64,000 bases of DNA from Chitinophagaceae bacterium (GTDB lineage: Bacteria; Bacteroidota; Bacteroidia; Chitinophagales; Chitinophagaceae): assembly GCA_023251255.1 (NCBI GenBank), contig JAHEZD010000008.1:36608-100607 (forward strand), given 5' to 3'. The translations under genes and the position numbers were made by a program. Of the stretch, positions 1-8,639 are shown piece after piece (within the stretch, counting starts at the first letter, position 1; each line of letters begins with the position of its first letter). A model generated the notes under the pieces. It worked only from the letters and a program-made list of their open reading frames with translations, was not told where the DNA came from and made no database searches.

Positions 1-1443
1 TGTAGTACTATTTTTTATTGCTAAATCATATTGGGCAGACATTCCCAATAGTTGCCCTCCATTGTTTATCCAATCTTGAATGTCCTCAGTTCCTGCAAAA
101 GTATAAGCATAATGTGTTTTGCCATCAACATCGGTACGTTCATAAAGCATTGACTTAAACCCACTTTCACGGTCATCAAATTGAAACTTTTCACCAAAAG
201 ATGCTTGCTGTCCTGAAATTTTCCACCCACCCTCCATATGGAGACGCCCATTTTGATAGACATTCTGTGCCATATAAGCACCTTCTAAGCCAGTTGGTCT
301 CCCATCAATACTTAACGCCCCATAATCTGCTCCGCCAAGACCCAACTCTTCCATCAAATCCCCTAAAACCCCGTCCCAATATGCAGAAACATTGGAACCT
401 ATATGCCCATTGGAATTGCTCCAATCGTACCTGTTCTCATACGAATGGTCACTCAAATCATTCCCCAAATCATCCATGTTGGTGTCATGGTTATCGGTCT
501 GCCCAACTGTGCTTTTCAGCTTCATCCCATCCGGATCAATGAACCTGATAGGATTATCGTTCGTGTAAGTATATGGGCTCCATCTCCTGTTACTCTCCGC
601 CATCGGGTCCACCACATGCCACCTGCCTATCTGGTTGTCGTACATCCTTGCACCGTAGTCCGTCCATTCAAGGCCACCACCGCTCAGTTCATGGCTCTGT
701 TCCTCCTTGCCATTGTACTTCAGCCCTTGGGGCGTGCCATTGGCAGCCTTGGAACTTATACCTGCCATCACCAATCCAAAGGGGTAGTACTGCGTTTCCT
801 CCACCAGCTTGCCATGTATGTGTTCCACATGGAGGTCATCAAAATAGACAGGGTACTGTGAATTGGTATTGCTGAGATAAATATACAGGTATCCGTTCTT
901 GCTGATGTCTATACCGCTTCCGCCATTTGCCTCCAGCAGTACAGCAGGGTTGCAGCTTCCATCATGGTTCTGCATGAGGCTGGTGAAACCGGAGCCGCTG
1001 CTCACCATCTTGAACTGTTCCTCGTCCAGCAGTACCCAGTTCAGGTAGGCACCGTCCGTACCGTAATTGTCCTGCATGGACATGAAATCAAGCACTCCGG
1101 GGTAGAGGTTGCTCCCGTCTATATTGCCCAGCACCCCTCCCTTTGCACCTGTCCTGATGATGCCACCACTGAAGATGCCGCTCAGCACGTCCTCTATCGG
1201 GCTGATGGAACTGGGGTCATTGTCGGGGTCGGTATTGTCGTACCAGCCCATTACCCTTGCATCCACATGGTCCCCGGCCATTACCTTCAGCAGCTTGCCA
1301 GCACCCAGCACTGTCTGCACCTGCCCGCTGATGGGGGTCTTGGCTGCCGCTACCTTCTGCACCATGCTGCCACTGGCACCCATGCAGGATGGTGCGGCTA
1401 TACGGTTCACCACGTTCTCGAACAGCAGGCTACTGCTCAGAAT
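1..1443 (-). pseudogene. Orphan RHS core with lipase-like tip (5'-truncated, cut by left edge)
   Basis: The minus frame is open from an in-frame stop at 1444-1446 to the window edge and has no start codon. It contains the end of an RHS core (motifs DYGARMYDNQIGRW and NPIRFIDPDGM), then a variable tip with FAGTEDIQDW and QLLGM. The tip aligns with the start of the lipase domain in the full RHS protein at 4234-8591, so the catalytic GHSLGG region would lie off the left edge. Homology to the full protein starts abruptly at about 1440. At DNA level 457-669 matches 5002-5214 without gaps and with only about ten mismatches by eye. This is the layout of a displaced C-terminal cassette in polymorphic toxin loci. 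It is probably silent unless recombined behind an intact RHS 5' end. Confidence 0.82.
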
Positions 1444-1516
1444 CTACGGATAGCCACTTCGATTTGATGTATAATCTAACGAGAACTGGGTAACCATTTA
1501 AAAGCCCCTTATGGGC

Positions 1517-1525
1517 AAAAGGAGG
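1517..1525 (+). promoter_or_regulatory. Strong canonical ribosome binding site
   Basis: AAAAGGAGG lies eight bases before the ATG at 1534. Bacteroidota genes rarely carry a canonical Shine-Dalgarno sequence and I saw none as clear elsewhere in the window. A small GCCC/GGGC hairpin (1504-1507 with 1513-1516) sits just upstream. The site supports the ATG at 1534 and hints that the gene is acquired or highly expressed. Confidence 0.55.
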
Positions 1526-1533
1526 ATTTTTCA

Positions 1534-1794
1534 ATGCATTTCGATGGAGCATTATTAAAAGAGCAGGGTGTACCCTTCGCTATTGTGGTTGTAAAACCAC
1601 ACGTACTTAACAGTTCATGCGAAATTCAATGTGCGAGAACTGATTTCAGCAGACACTTTCCAAGTGTGCCAATTATCCTGATGGCACAGGATCAAAGAGG
1701 GGTTCCGACATACCAAGGGAGAACAGACATCGTGCAATTCCTTGCCAGCATCAGCCCTTCCCGTATTCCATGGAAAAGGTATTCACTCAATTAA
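1534..1794 (+). CDS. Small conserved-looking hypothetical protein (86 aa)
   Basis: This 86-residue soluble protein starts MHFDGALLKEQGV and has a hydrophobic core strand (FAIVVVKPHV) and a PSVPIILMAQD segment. It has no signal peptide or membrane segment. From memory, similar small proteins occur beside DUF1508 genes in Bacteroidota, which fits the DUF1508 gene 24 bases downstream, but I know of no function. The strong ribosome binding site fixes the start. It points away from the RHS genes and begins about 90 bp past the breakpoint of the orphan RHS cassette, so it belongs to a different insertion block. Confidence 0.7.
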   Translation: MHFDGALLKEQGVPFAIVVVKPHVLNSSCEIQCARTDFSRHFPSVPIILMAQDQRGVPTYQGRTDIVQFLASISPSRIPWKRYSLN

Positions 1795-1818
1795 ATCACA
1801 AATTCAAAAACAAGTTTT

Positions 1819-2157
1819 ATGTCTTCTTATCCACGTTACGAAGTATTCAAAGACAGCAGAAATGAATACCGATTCAGACTCGTTGCTGCAAATTACAAGA
1901 CCATCCTTGCAAGTGAAGGGTATACAAGTAAACAAAACTGTTACAACGGCATAGAATCATGCCAAAGGAATTCCCCTAATGATAACAGGTACCAACGGTT
2001 GACTTCGAGCAACTACAAGTATTATTTCAATTTACTTGCTGAAAATGGCCACATCATCGGAACCAGTGAAATGTATGAAAGCACTACCGGAAGGGAAAGC
2101 GGCATTGATGCTGTTAAAAGGGATGGCCCCACAAAAACCATTTCAGACAACTCTTGA
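1819..2157 (+). CDS. DUF1508 (YegP/UPF0339 family) protein
   Basis: A 112-residue protein with two tandem copies of the DUF1508 unit: FKDSRNEYRFRLVAANYKTI followed by SEGYTSKQNCYNGIESCQRN, then YYFNLLAENGHIIGTSEMYES followed by a second GIDAVKRDG. The pattern (residues of the form F.L.A.NG..I..SE.Y.....GI..VK) is diagnostic of this small beta-alpha fold family, whose biochemical role is unknown. The unit length matches the family. It probably forms an operon with the 86-residue gene just upstream. Confidence 0.85.
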   Translation: MSSYPRYEVFKDSRNEYRFRLVAANYKTILASEGYTSKQNCYNGIESCQRNSPNDNRYQRLTSSNYKYYFNLLAENGHIIGTSEMYESTTGRESGIDAVKRDGPTKTISDNS

Positions 2158-2216
2158 TAATCAAGCCTACCGCTCCGGGCAAAAGTGGAGTTATTACTAA
2201 CCCCAAAAATTATTTT

Positions 2217-2381
2217 ATGAATAATAATTTAAGCTTCTATATGCCACTTGACCAAATAAAAATTGGTTTGCCAAACGGTGCATATTTCGAAGCAAGAGGC
2301 AACAATGCAAAAATAATGACAGCAGCTATTGCTATCTGCATAGTTATTGCGGTTGCATATATTGTTTCCAAAATAAAATAG
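2217..2381 (+). CDS. Small tail-anchored membrane protein (hypothetical)
   Basis: From the ATG at 2217 this gives 54 residues with a single C-terminal hydrophobic helix (MTAAIAICIVIAVAYIV) followed by SKIK, the shape of a tail-anchored inner-membrane protein. The frame stays open upstream to a TTG at 2154 that overlaps the DUF1508 stop, so a 75-residue coupled product is also possible. I do not recognise the family. It is followed by a terminator-like hairpin, which suggests the three small genes form one transcript. Confidence 0.45.
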   Translation: MNNNLSFYMPLDQIKIGLPNGAYFEARGNNAKIMTAAIAICIVIAVAYIVSKIK

Positions 2382-2405
2382 TACCCAATTCTTTAATGGT
2401 TAGTT

Positions 2406-2434
2406 AAGGCTGTTATCATTGATAGTAGCCTTTT
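2406..2434 (+). terminator. Probable terminator after the DUF1508 gene group
   Basis: AAGGCT pairs with AGCCTT, with an inner TATC/GATA stem closing an ATT loop, followed by TTTTCTATTT. It starts 25 bp after the small membrane-protein gene. Confidence 0.5.
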
Positions 2435-2454
2435 CTATTTGTATTATAGGAAGA

Positions 2455-3235
2455 TTGCTATAGCATGATGCTCGCCGAAAGGAACGGGAAGGAGATACGA
2501 CTGGACGTTCCGTGCGAGTGCGAGCGGCTGGGGCGTCCAAGGGAATGACCAGCGGGAATGATGGGCGCACAGTGCAGGCGCTGCCATATAGGATAGCGGT
2601 AGCTATAAGGGTAGGCTTGTGAAGGCAGCGCCAAACGCAGACGGGAGCCGCACGGCGAGCAAAAGATCAGAAGGAAGCATGTGGATGTGCATACGTGTGA
2701 AGGATTGCATAGCCGGGAGCGAAGCATGGTGGAAGGAGTATGGGTGGGTTTGTGCAATAGGTGAAAAGTGATTGATGGGAATTGTGCGGTGGCATTACTT
2801 TTCCCTATGCACCAGTGCGGTGGCACGAGAGAGACCTGGCTGGAGCGTTAAGGCGTTAAGTGCAAGACAAACAGGCATGCACAGGCACCGGGAGCTTCCC
2901 GAGCGAAGGAGGGATGAGGAAAAAGCATGACAAACTGCGGAGCTACCCGAAGGGCGGTGCAGTGAAAAACATTCCTTCAAGCAAATCAAGAGAGGATGTT
3001 TTTGTCTGCAACGGTTTGGCGTGGTTTTTATCGAAGACTGACGGAGGGAGACCTTTTTACCGCTGTACTTGGAAGTATCATCTTCTTCAACCACCATCCG
3101 TAAATATATCAATGCGTAAGGGATAGCAGTAAAAAGCCAACAGCAGAGAGGAACGAACTGCGATGACTTGGAGCGGATAGCTCTATCCTAAGGGATACGC
3201 CAAAATACCTGAGTACTTATGTTCTCGGCAACAAT
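2455..3235 (+). ncRNA. Candidate large structured RNA (gene-free, stem-rich region)
   Basis: About 780 bp with no convincing gene on either strand. The plus strand is G- and A-rich and full of stems: a perfect 9-bp pair GGCGCTGCC 2577-2585 / GGCAGCGCC 2624-2632 enclosing ATAGC-GGTA-GCTAT at 2593-2606; GGAACG 2481-2486 / CGTTCC 2506-2511 competing with TGGACG 2502-2507 / CGTCCA 2534-2539; CGGGA-GCT-TCCCG 2889-2901; CTGC 2935-2938 / GCAG 2959-2962 around CCC-GAA-GGG; and GGATA-GCTC-TATCC 3175-3188. Short open frames here (for example 2860-3126 plus and 2458-2826 minus) have unnatural composition. I cannot assign a known RNA class. Strand is inferred from purine bias. Confidence 0.35.
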
Positions 3236-3257
3236 GATGTCTTAGGGTTCTTAAAAG

Positions 3258-3386
3258 TCATTTAAGCTTCTCAACCACTTGCCCCAATAACTCAATTGTC
3301 AACTTTATGGGGTCTTTTATCTCTGAGTATAATGTTTTGAAAACCAGATAATCTGATCCGTTACCGATTTCTTTTGACGGTGCTAT
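3258..3386 (-). pseudogene. 3' remnant of an unidentified gene
   Basis: The frame encodes about 42 residues of natural-looking protein (segments SDYLVFKTLYSEIKD and IELLGQVVEKLK), ends in TGA and is closed upstream by TAA at 3387-3389 with no start codon. It overlaps the last codons of the ankyrin gene in another frame. It looks like the tail of a displaced gene, perhaps an older immunity gene, left at the cassette boundary. The identity is a guess. Confidence 0.4.
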
Positions 3387-4231
3387 TTATTTGGATTAAT
3401 CTTTGAAGGAATCGTAAGGGAATCTTTTACTTTATATACCTCATTATTGGGAAAATCTATTGCTTTCAAATAGTCCAATATATCTTGCCTTGCCTTCAAT
3501 TTGGCGGCACTTGCATTATCGGGGAATTTCTTAATGTCTAAAAAATCAAAAATATCAATGGCCTTACTATCCATTCTATAAAATATAGGGTTCGGCACTT
3601 TCATCTTTTTCTCCACTATCATGTAATGTGCAGTGAAAATATTTTCATTATGAAAACTAAGGAGCAGGTAACGCCAAACACTATATTCTTCTTTGTACTT
3701 AACATAGGCATCCGCACCATTTTCAAGTAGCAGCTTTGCACAAGCAGAGTCCCTAACTGCACCTTTTAGTGGCACATAAACATATCCATTGGCTGAATCC
3801 TTGTCAGTTCCCCTAGACAATGCATTCACATCTGCACCCTTTGCAATCAGTGATTGCAGCATTGCATGCGATTTTGGAGTAAGCTCGTAATAATCCGTCA
3901 GTTCATGGATTGGAGTGTAGCCTCTCTTGTTCTTTATATTGAAATCCGCACCTGCTTCCAGCAGGGCATCTACCGATGCCACTTTCTGGTTATCAATGGC
4001 AAGGTGCAGGAGGGTTTGTCCGAACTTCTTTTCCTGGAGGTTTATATCCGCCTTGCCCTCGGCCACCAACCTCTTTATTTCTGCAACATTCTCCTCCTTT
4101 ACGGCAAGTGCCAGTTTACGGGAGGGCATGCTATCAAACAAATCGAACCTGTAACCCGGCGGTACATAGGTTTGTGCATGGCAGCCCATTAAAAGCAGTG
4201 AAAGGCTAAAAATCATTATAGTGTTTTTCAT
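3383..4231 (-). CDS. Ankyrin-repeat lipoprotein, probable immunity protein
   Basis: A 282-residue protein from the ATG at 4231, with a lipoprotein signal peptide and lipobox LLLMGC (Cys at about residue 17). At least three ankyrin repeats follow: near residues 40-70 (VKEENVAEIKRLVAEGKADI), 72-105 (GQTLLHLAIDNQ, DALLEAGADFNIKNKRGYTPIHEL) and 120-175 (LIAKGADVNALS, AKLLLENGADAYVK). The C-terminal 90 residues are not recognisable. The start codon is two bases after the stop of the RHS-lipase gene, so the two are probably translationally coupled. Ankyrin proteins are known partners of secreted lipase effectors, and an outer-membrane lipoprotein could intercept an incoming toxin in the periplasm. 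Immunity function is inference from position. Confidence 0.8.
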   Translation of the reverse strand: MKNTIMIFSLSLLLMGCHAQTYVPPGYRFDLFDSMPSRKLALAVKEENVAEIKRLVAEGKADINLQEKKFGQTLLHLAIDNQKVASVDALLEAGADFNIKNKRGYTPIHELTDYYELTPKSHAMLQSLIAKGADVNALSRGTDKDSANGYVYVPLKGAVRDSACAKLLLENGADAYVKYKEEYSVWRYLLLSFHNENIFTAHYMIVEKKMKVPNPIFYRMDSKAIDIFDFLDIKKFPDNASAAKLKARQDILDYLKAIDFPNNEVYKVKDSLTIPSKINPNK

Positions 4232-4233
4232 AA

Positions 4234-6903
4234 TCAATTAATTAATTTTTGCAATGAGTGTATTACGGTATTGATGGAATGGTTTTGCAGCACTGGAAAA
4301 GGTAGCCAGTCCCTCCAGCTTCCTGTGGGTAAGTCCCTTATCCTGCCCTCCGCCCTTAGACCCAATTGAAAACTCTGTGCATAGTTAAGCGGTTCATTCC
4401 GCACAATATAAGCAAGAATCCTGTTTTCGGATTTGGTAAGGGTGCCATACTTGTATTCTGTTTGCCAGCTCAGGCCTGCGGCATTAAACGTGACTGCTGT
4501 CCTGTCTGTCATATGGGAGGCCAATGATGCAAGCCCCCCACCAAGAGAATGCCCTGTAAGGGTCAATTGTCCATCGCCGATTTCTCCGCTTATAACTTTA
4601 GCATTATCAACTGCCTTCTGGTATTGGGGGTCATTTAGGCCGAGGAACTGTTTTGCATCCGATGATACATCTTTAAGTGAGGCATCGGTTCCTGCATAGG
4701 CATAGCAGTATTCCACTACATTGCCATCCATTACCCTTTCAAAGAGCATGGATTTGAACCCTGTTTCATCACTATAGGTTACTCCCATTTCTCGATTGGA
4801 TACCTGCCACCCATCAATTAATAAGTCAGGGTCTTCATTTTCCTCCCCATAAACATATTTGCACATGCCTGCAAACTGCAATGCCCTCTCAGCTGCTCCT
4901 CCACTACTCCATGCTGATTGCAACATGTCCATAAACAACTTCGCATCATTCTCCTCCATTGAGCCCCATTCATGCCCCATCCTTTTCCCCGGCCTGCTCA
5001 TATCATTCCCCAAATCATCCATGTTCGTGTCATGGTTATCGGTCTGCCCAACCGTGCTTTTCAGTTTCATCCCATCCGGATCAATGAACCTGATGGGGTT
5101 ATCGTTCGTGTAAGTGTAGAGGCTCCATCTCCTGTTACTCTCCGCCATCGGGTCCACCACATGCCACCTGCCTATCTGGTTGTCGTACATCCTGGCACCG
5201 TAGTCCGTCCATTCCGGACCACTGCCATTACTAAATTCCCCTTTCTGCTCTTCCTTCCCATTGTACTTCAACTTTTGGGAAGCTGAGTTCGCGGCCTTGC
5301 TGCTAATTCCAGCCATCACCAATCCAAATGGGTAGTACTGCGTTTCCTCCACCAGCTTGCCATGTACATGCTCTATGTGCAGGTCATCGAAGTAAGCAGT
5401 AAAGCTAGTATTGCTGTTGCTCAAATATACATAGAGATAACCGTTCTTTTCTATATCTATGCCACTGCCCCCATTGGCCTGCAGCAGTTGCTTGCTATCG
5501 TAGGCACCAATGGTTGGCACCTGTTCAAACCCACTGCTGCCACTTACCAGTTTGAACTGCTCCTCATCCAGCAGTATCCAGTTCAAATAGGCATGCACGC
5601 TATCTTGGCTGTTATTCTGACCACTGAGGAAGTCCACAACTCCTGGATTAAGATAGCTGCCCATGTCCCTAGCATCGTGCATGCCCTTGGCACCTGTATG
5701 GGCAACAGCGCTACCAAAAACTGCAGTCACAATGTCATCCAATACAGGCAATATAAAGCCACCACCTAGCGCTAGCGAAGTCTCCCCGGGATCGTACCAA
5801 CCATAAACACTTGCATCCACATGGTCACCTGCCATCACCTTCAATAGTTTGCCGGGGCCAACAATTGTTCCCCCTGCGTCCCCTTTCAATTTGGATACCA
5901 TTTCATTACCACCGTCTCCGTCAAAACCGCTTGGCTTGTTTGTGGCCGTGGAGCTGACCCTGCTGAAAAGCGCATCCTCCAATGTAGCGTTGGAAGTTTC
6001 CATCGTGGCCTGGTACACATCCGTTTTCTGGCCATCGGTCAGGGTCGCCCTGATATTGCCCAAGTGGTCCCTGATGAAGTAATCATAGACCAGCACCGTG
6101 TCCTGCATCCTGACCCTCCCCTCCTCATGGGCAATGGATTCCAGTGTATCGTTCCTGTAGGTGAACCCTGCCATATAGGTGGTGGTGGTCTGGAGCCCCC
6201 CGGCCCTGATGTCATTTATGATCTTGGACACCCTTGTGCCGCCAGCATCGTGTACATAGTAGATTTCGCCGATGTCCCCGCTATTGTCCGCCATGTACAC
6301 ATAATCCACAAGACCGAGGTGGTTGTAATGTATGTCCTGGATGTTCTTGTTGTAATCATAAGCAAGCCCCCCATTGGCATTGTAGCTGTAGTCACTGCTG
6401 CTGCCGTTGGTACCGTCATTGAAATCGCCCAGCTTGTTGTCTGCAGTTATGGCATCCTCCACTTTGTCCAATTGGTTGCTGTTGCCCAGGTAGGTATAGC
6501 TCAGGTCATCGATGGTGGCACTGGCAACAACCGTCAGCCCTTTCTGCTGCATGGCCAGTATATTGCCATTGGCATCATAACTTAAACTGCCCACTGAATA
6601 GTCCACACCTGCTGACTTGTCAAAGGCTCCGCTGGTGTACTGGTTGAAGTCTGCTCCCTTCAACCTGTTCACCGCATCGTAGGTATAATCGTACTTCCTT
6701 TTCTCCCCGTCGCCCATGGCCTTCCAGGTCATGCCCGCTATATTGCCGTCGTACATGGCCTGGCTGTAGCCCTGGCCGGATATGATGTTGCTGGTATTGT
6801 CATAGGCTATTTCATAACCGAAGCTGTTGCTGCTGTTCGCATCCTTCACGAAGTCCCTGTTCATGCCCAGCAGCCAGCCACGGATATTGTACTCATAGTG
6901 CAT
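4234..6903 (-). CDS. RHS core with class 3 lipase-like toxin domain (C-terminal part of a frameshifted gene)
   Basis: This is the downstream part of one RHS gene; the upstream part is 6861-8591 in another frame. Residues 1-600 of this 889-residue frame carry YD-type repeats and end in the RHS-associated core (DYGARMYDNQIGRW, NPIRFIDPDGM). The tip is an alpha/beta-hydrolase of the class 3 lipase type: YAYAGTD near the start of the fold, then LTLTGHSLGGG with the nucleophile Ser, then VRNEPL where class 3 lipases often have an Asp, and a late His in LQNHSI. The expected action is lipid hydrolysis in a target cell. The first Met (6903) lies past the frameshift and need not be a natural start. 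The ankyrin lipoprotein follows after two bases. Confidence 0.85.
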   Translation of the reverse strand: MHYEYNIRGWLLGMNRDFVKDANSSNSFGYEIAYDNTSNIISGQGYSQAMYDGNIAGMTWKAMGDGEKRKYDYTYDAVNRLKGADFNQYTSGAFDKSAGVDYSVGSLSYDANGNILAMQQKGLTVVASATIDDLSYTYLGNSNQLDKVEDAITADNKLGDFNDGTNGSSSDYSYNANGGLAYDYNKNIQDIHYNHLGLVDYVYMADNSGDIGEIYYVHDAGGTRVSKIINDIRAGGLQTTTTYMAGFTYRNDTLESIAHEEGRVRMQDTVLVYDYFIRDHLGNIRATLTDGQKTDVYQATMETSNATLEDALFSRVSSTATNKPSGFDGDGGNEMVSKLKGDAGGTIVGPGKLLKVMAGDHVDASVYGWYDPGETSLALGGGFILPVLDDIVTAVFGSAVAHTGAKGMHDARDMGSYLNPGVVDFLSGQNNSQDSVHAYLNWILLDEEQFKLVSGSSGFEQVPTIGAYDSKQLLQANGGSGIDIEKNGYLYVYLSNSNTSFTAYFDDLHIEHVHGKLVEETQYYPFGLVMAGISSKAANSASQKLKYNGKEEQKGEFSNGSGPEWTDYGARMYDNQIGRWHVVDPMAESNRRWSLYTYTNDNPIRFIDPDGMKLKSTVGQTDNHDTNMDDLGNDMSRPGKRMGHEWGSMEENDAKLFMDMLQSAWSSGGAAERALQFAGMCKYVYGEENEDPDLLIDGWQVSNREMGVTYSDETGFKSMLFERVMDGNVVEYCYAYAGTDASLKDVSSDAKQFLGLNDPQYQKAVDNAKVISGEIGDGQLTLTGHSLGGGLASLASHMTDRTAVTFNAAGLSWQTEYKYGTLTKSENRILAYIVRNEPLNYAQSFQLGLRAEGRIRDLPTGSWRDWLPFPVLQNHSINTVIHSLQKLIN

Positions 6904-8591
6904 GGTGTCGATGGTGCTGCCCAGTGCCTTTGTGGCCAGTTGCCCAGTTCGTTGTAGGCATTGCTGAGAATGGTGCGCTCGGTGCTGGCATCCATCTTCT
7001 TTGCCACGCTGGTTACCCTGCCTGCATGGTCATATACATACTTGCTGAGCACGGTATGCGCCTGTGCATTGGTGCCCGATTTCTGGTGGGCCAGGTGGCT
7101 GCGCAGTATCCTGCCACTGTAGCTGTACTGGTTGGTAACCACATCCGTACCGCCCGATATATTGGTTTCCTTTTCCTGCACCACACGCCCGTAACCGTCG
7201 TATAACGGGAGGCTGTACAGGTAGGTACTGCTGGAAAGCACAAACCTCTTGCTGCCTGTTATTGCTCCCCGTATCCTGCTGCTGGTCACTATTTCCTGTG
7301 CATATTCAGGGGAACTGTCGTAGCTGCTGTAGAAATTGCCACTGGTGATGTTGGTAGTGACCAAACTACTGGTCACGGGGTTGCCCTCGGCTGACAGCCA
7401 GCCATAATTATCGTAATAGGTTTCCGACATAACGGTGTAGGTGCCGCTGATGGTGGGGTAATCGCTGCTGGCGGCAGCATGTGCCAGGATACTGTCCTTA
7501 TTGTCCCAACTGAGGATCAGTCCCGATTTGATGGGCCTGTCCTGTGCATCGTACTTTATGAAAATCCATTCACTGCTGGTACGCAGGTTGCCGTCCTGCG
7601 TCATAACGGTCCTGCCCAGTAGGTCATAAGCTATATAGGTTTTGCTGGTGCCGGGCAGGTACTTCATGGTATTGCGGCCCCTGCTGTCATACCAGTAGCT
7701 GTAGCAGAGGCCCGTGCCTATGCTGGCGTTGCTGGCCAGGTTCCAACTGACCGCTATCAGTGCTTCCACAGCCTTGGGCGGCAGCACATAGCGCAGGTGC
7801 CCCATTTCATCATAAGTATAGTAGGTGCTCAGCCAGCCGTAATGCCCCGCTGCGGGGCTGGCCAGCGACTGTACCCTGCTAAGTACTACCTGCCCCAGTT
7901 CGTTTTTGTAGGTCACCTTCTTGGTGCCTTTCTCGTCCGTCACTTCCTCCACCAGCAGGCTGCCTGCTGCATAGTAGCCACTGGTGGCAGGCAGGTCGTC
8001 CTCACTGTTAATGTCAATGGTCCAGAGGCGCACGCTGTCATAGCTGGTACTGGCCCTTTGTGCGATGGACTTGCCCCTGTTGGCACCCGTCCAACTGTCG
8101 CCCTCGGGGGTCAGTTTCAGTACCCGCTGGAGGGGCGATGCATCCAGTTGTGTCTTGCTGAAGAAACTGTTTTCACCGGGAAAGAGGCCATGGTAGAAGG
8201 CGGAATCATACACCAGTGCCGTCTGCTTGAACAGGCCGTCATCCTTATTGCCCGTTTGCTGGGTGTAGGGCAGGTACTGGGTGGTGCTCCTGCCGAAGAT
8301 ATCATAGTCTATGGCTGCCACCAGGTCCTTCTTGGAAGGGGATGCCTGCTTCACCACTTTCTGTATGGGCCTGCCCAGGCCATCAAGGTAATTGGTTTCC
8401 ACGCCCACGTTCTCGGGCACTGCCGAGATGGTCACGTCCGCCGTGTCCTGCGTGGGCTTCAATGGCACCAGCACCCGCTGGAAGGTCCGTGACACATGGG
8501 GATCGTAATTATGGTAGCCCGGCTGGGCAGTGGCAGCAAGGGCCAGCAGCGCTGCCAGGGGAAGGAACAGGTACCGTAAATGCTTGGTCAT
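6861..8591 (-). CDS. DUF6443 / RHS N-terminal part (frameshifted)
   Basis: It starts at ATG 8591 with a Sec signal peptide (LFLPLAALLALAATAQ), then the DUF6443 segment typical of Bacteroidota RHS proteins (NYLDGLGRPIQKVVKQASP, AAIDYDIFGR at about 65-105), then YD repeats. The natural frame is lost near 6942: the sequence reads GGCAACTGGCC on the coding strand where GGCCAACTGGCC would keep the frame and run straight into the next open frame. The 27 residues after that point are therefore nonsense. Restoring one base gives a protein of roughly 1450 residues. The shift may be a real inactivation or a sequencing error in a C-rich run. The start is separated from the upstream Gpx-like gene by 582 bp of repeats. 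Confidence 0.8.
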   Translation of the reverse strand: MTKHLRYLFLPLAALLALAATAQPGYHNYDPHVSRTFQRVLVPLKPTQDTADVTISAVPENVGVETNYLDGLGRPIQKVVKQASPSKKDLVAAIDYDIFGRSTTQYLPYTQQTGNKDDGLFKQTALVYDSAFYHGLFPGENSFFSKTQLDASPLQRVLKLTPEGDSWTGANRGKSIAQRASTSYDSVRLWTIDINSEDDLPATSGYYAAGSLLVEEVTDEKGTKKVTYKNELGQVVLSRVQSLASPAAGHYGWLSTYYTYDEMGHLRYVLPPKAVEALIAVSWNLASNASIGTGLCYSYWYDSRGRNTMKYLPGTSKTYIAYDLLGRTVMTQDGNLRTSSEWIFIKYDAQDRPIKSGLILSWDNKDSILAHAAASSDYPTISGTYTVMSETYYDNYGWLSAEGNPVTSSLVTTNITSGNFYSSYDSSPEYAQEIVTSSRIRGAITGSKRFVLSSSTYLYSLPLYDGYGRVVQEKETNISGGTDVVTNQYSYSGRILRSHLAHQKSGTNAQAHTVLSKYVYDHAGRVTSVAKKMDASTERTILSNAYNELGNWPQRHWAAPSTPCTMSTISVAGCWA

Positions 8592-8639
8592 AAGCGTGGT
8601 TGATTGCTAGTTATTTTTAATGTATGCTATTATCGGTAA

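Noticed and set aside
200..1467. Plus-strand open frames over the orphan RHS cassette (for example 403-861 and 964-1467)
   Set aside because: They are antisense shadows of the minus-strand RHS frame, which is open to the window edge and shows strong family motifs.
2860..3126. 88-residue plus-strand frame and the minus-strand frames 2458-2826 and 2795-3112
   Set aside because: The products are rich in Ser, Arg and Gly without domain pattern and coincide with DNA stems; a structured RNA or non-coding DNA explains the region better.
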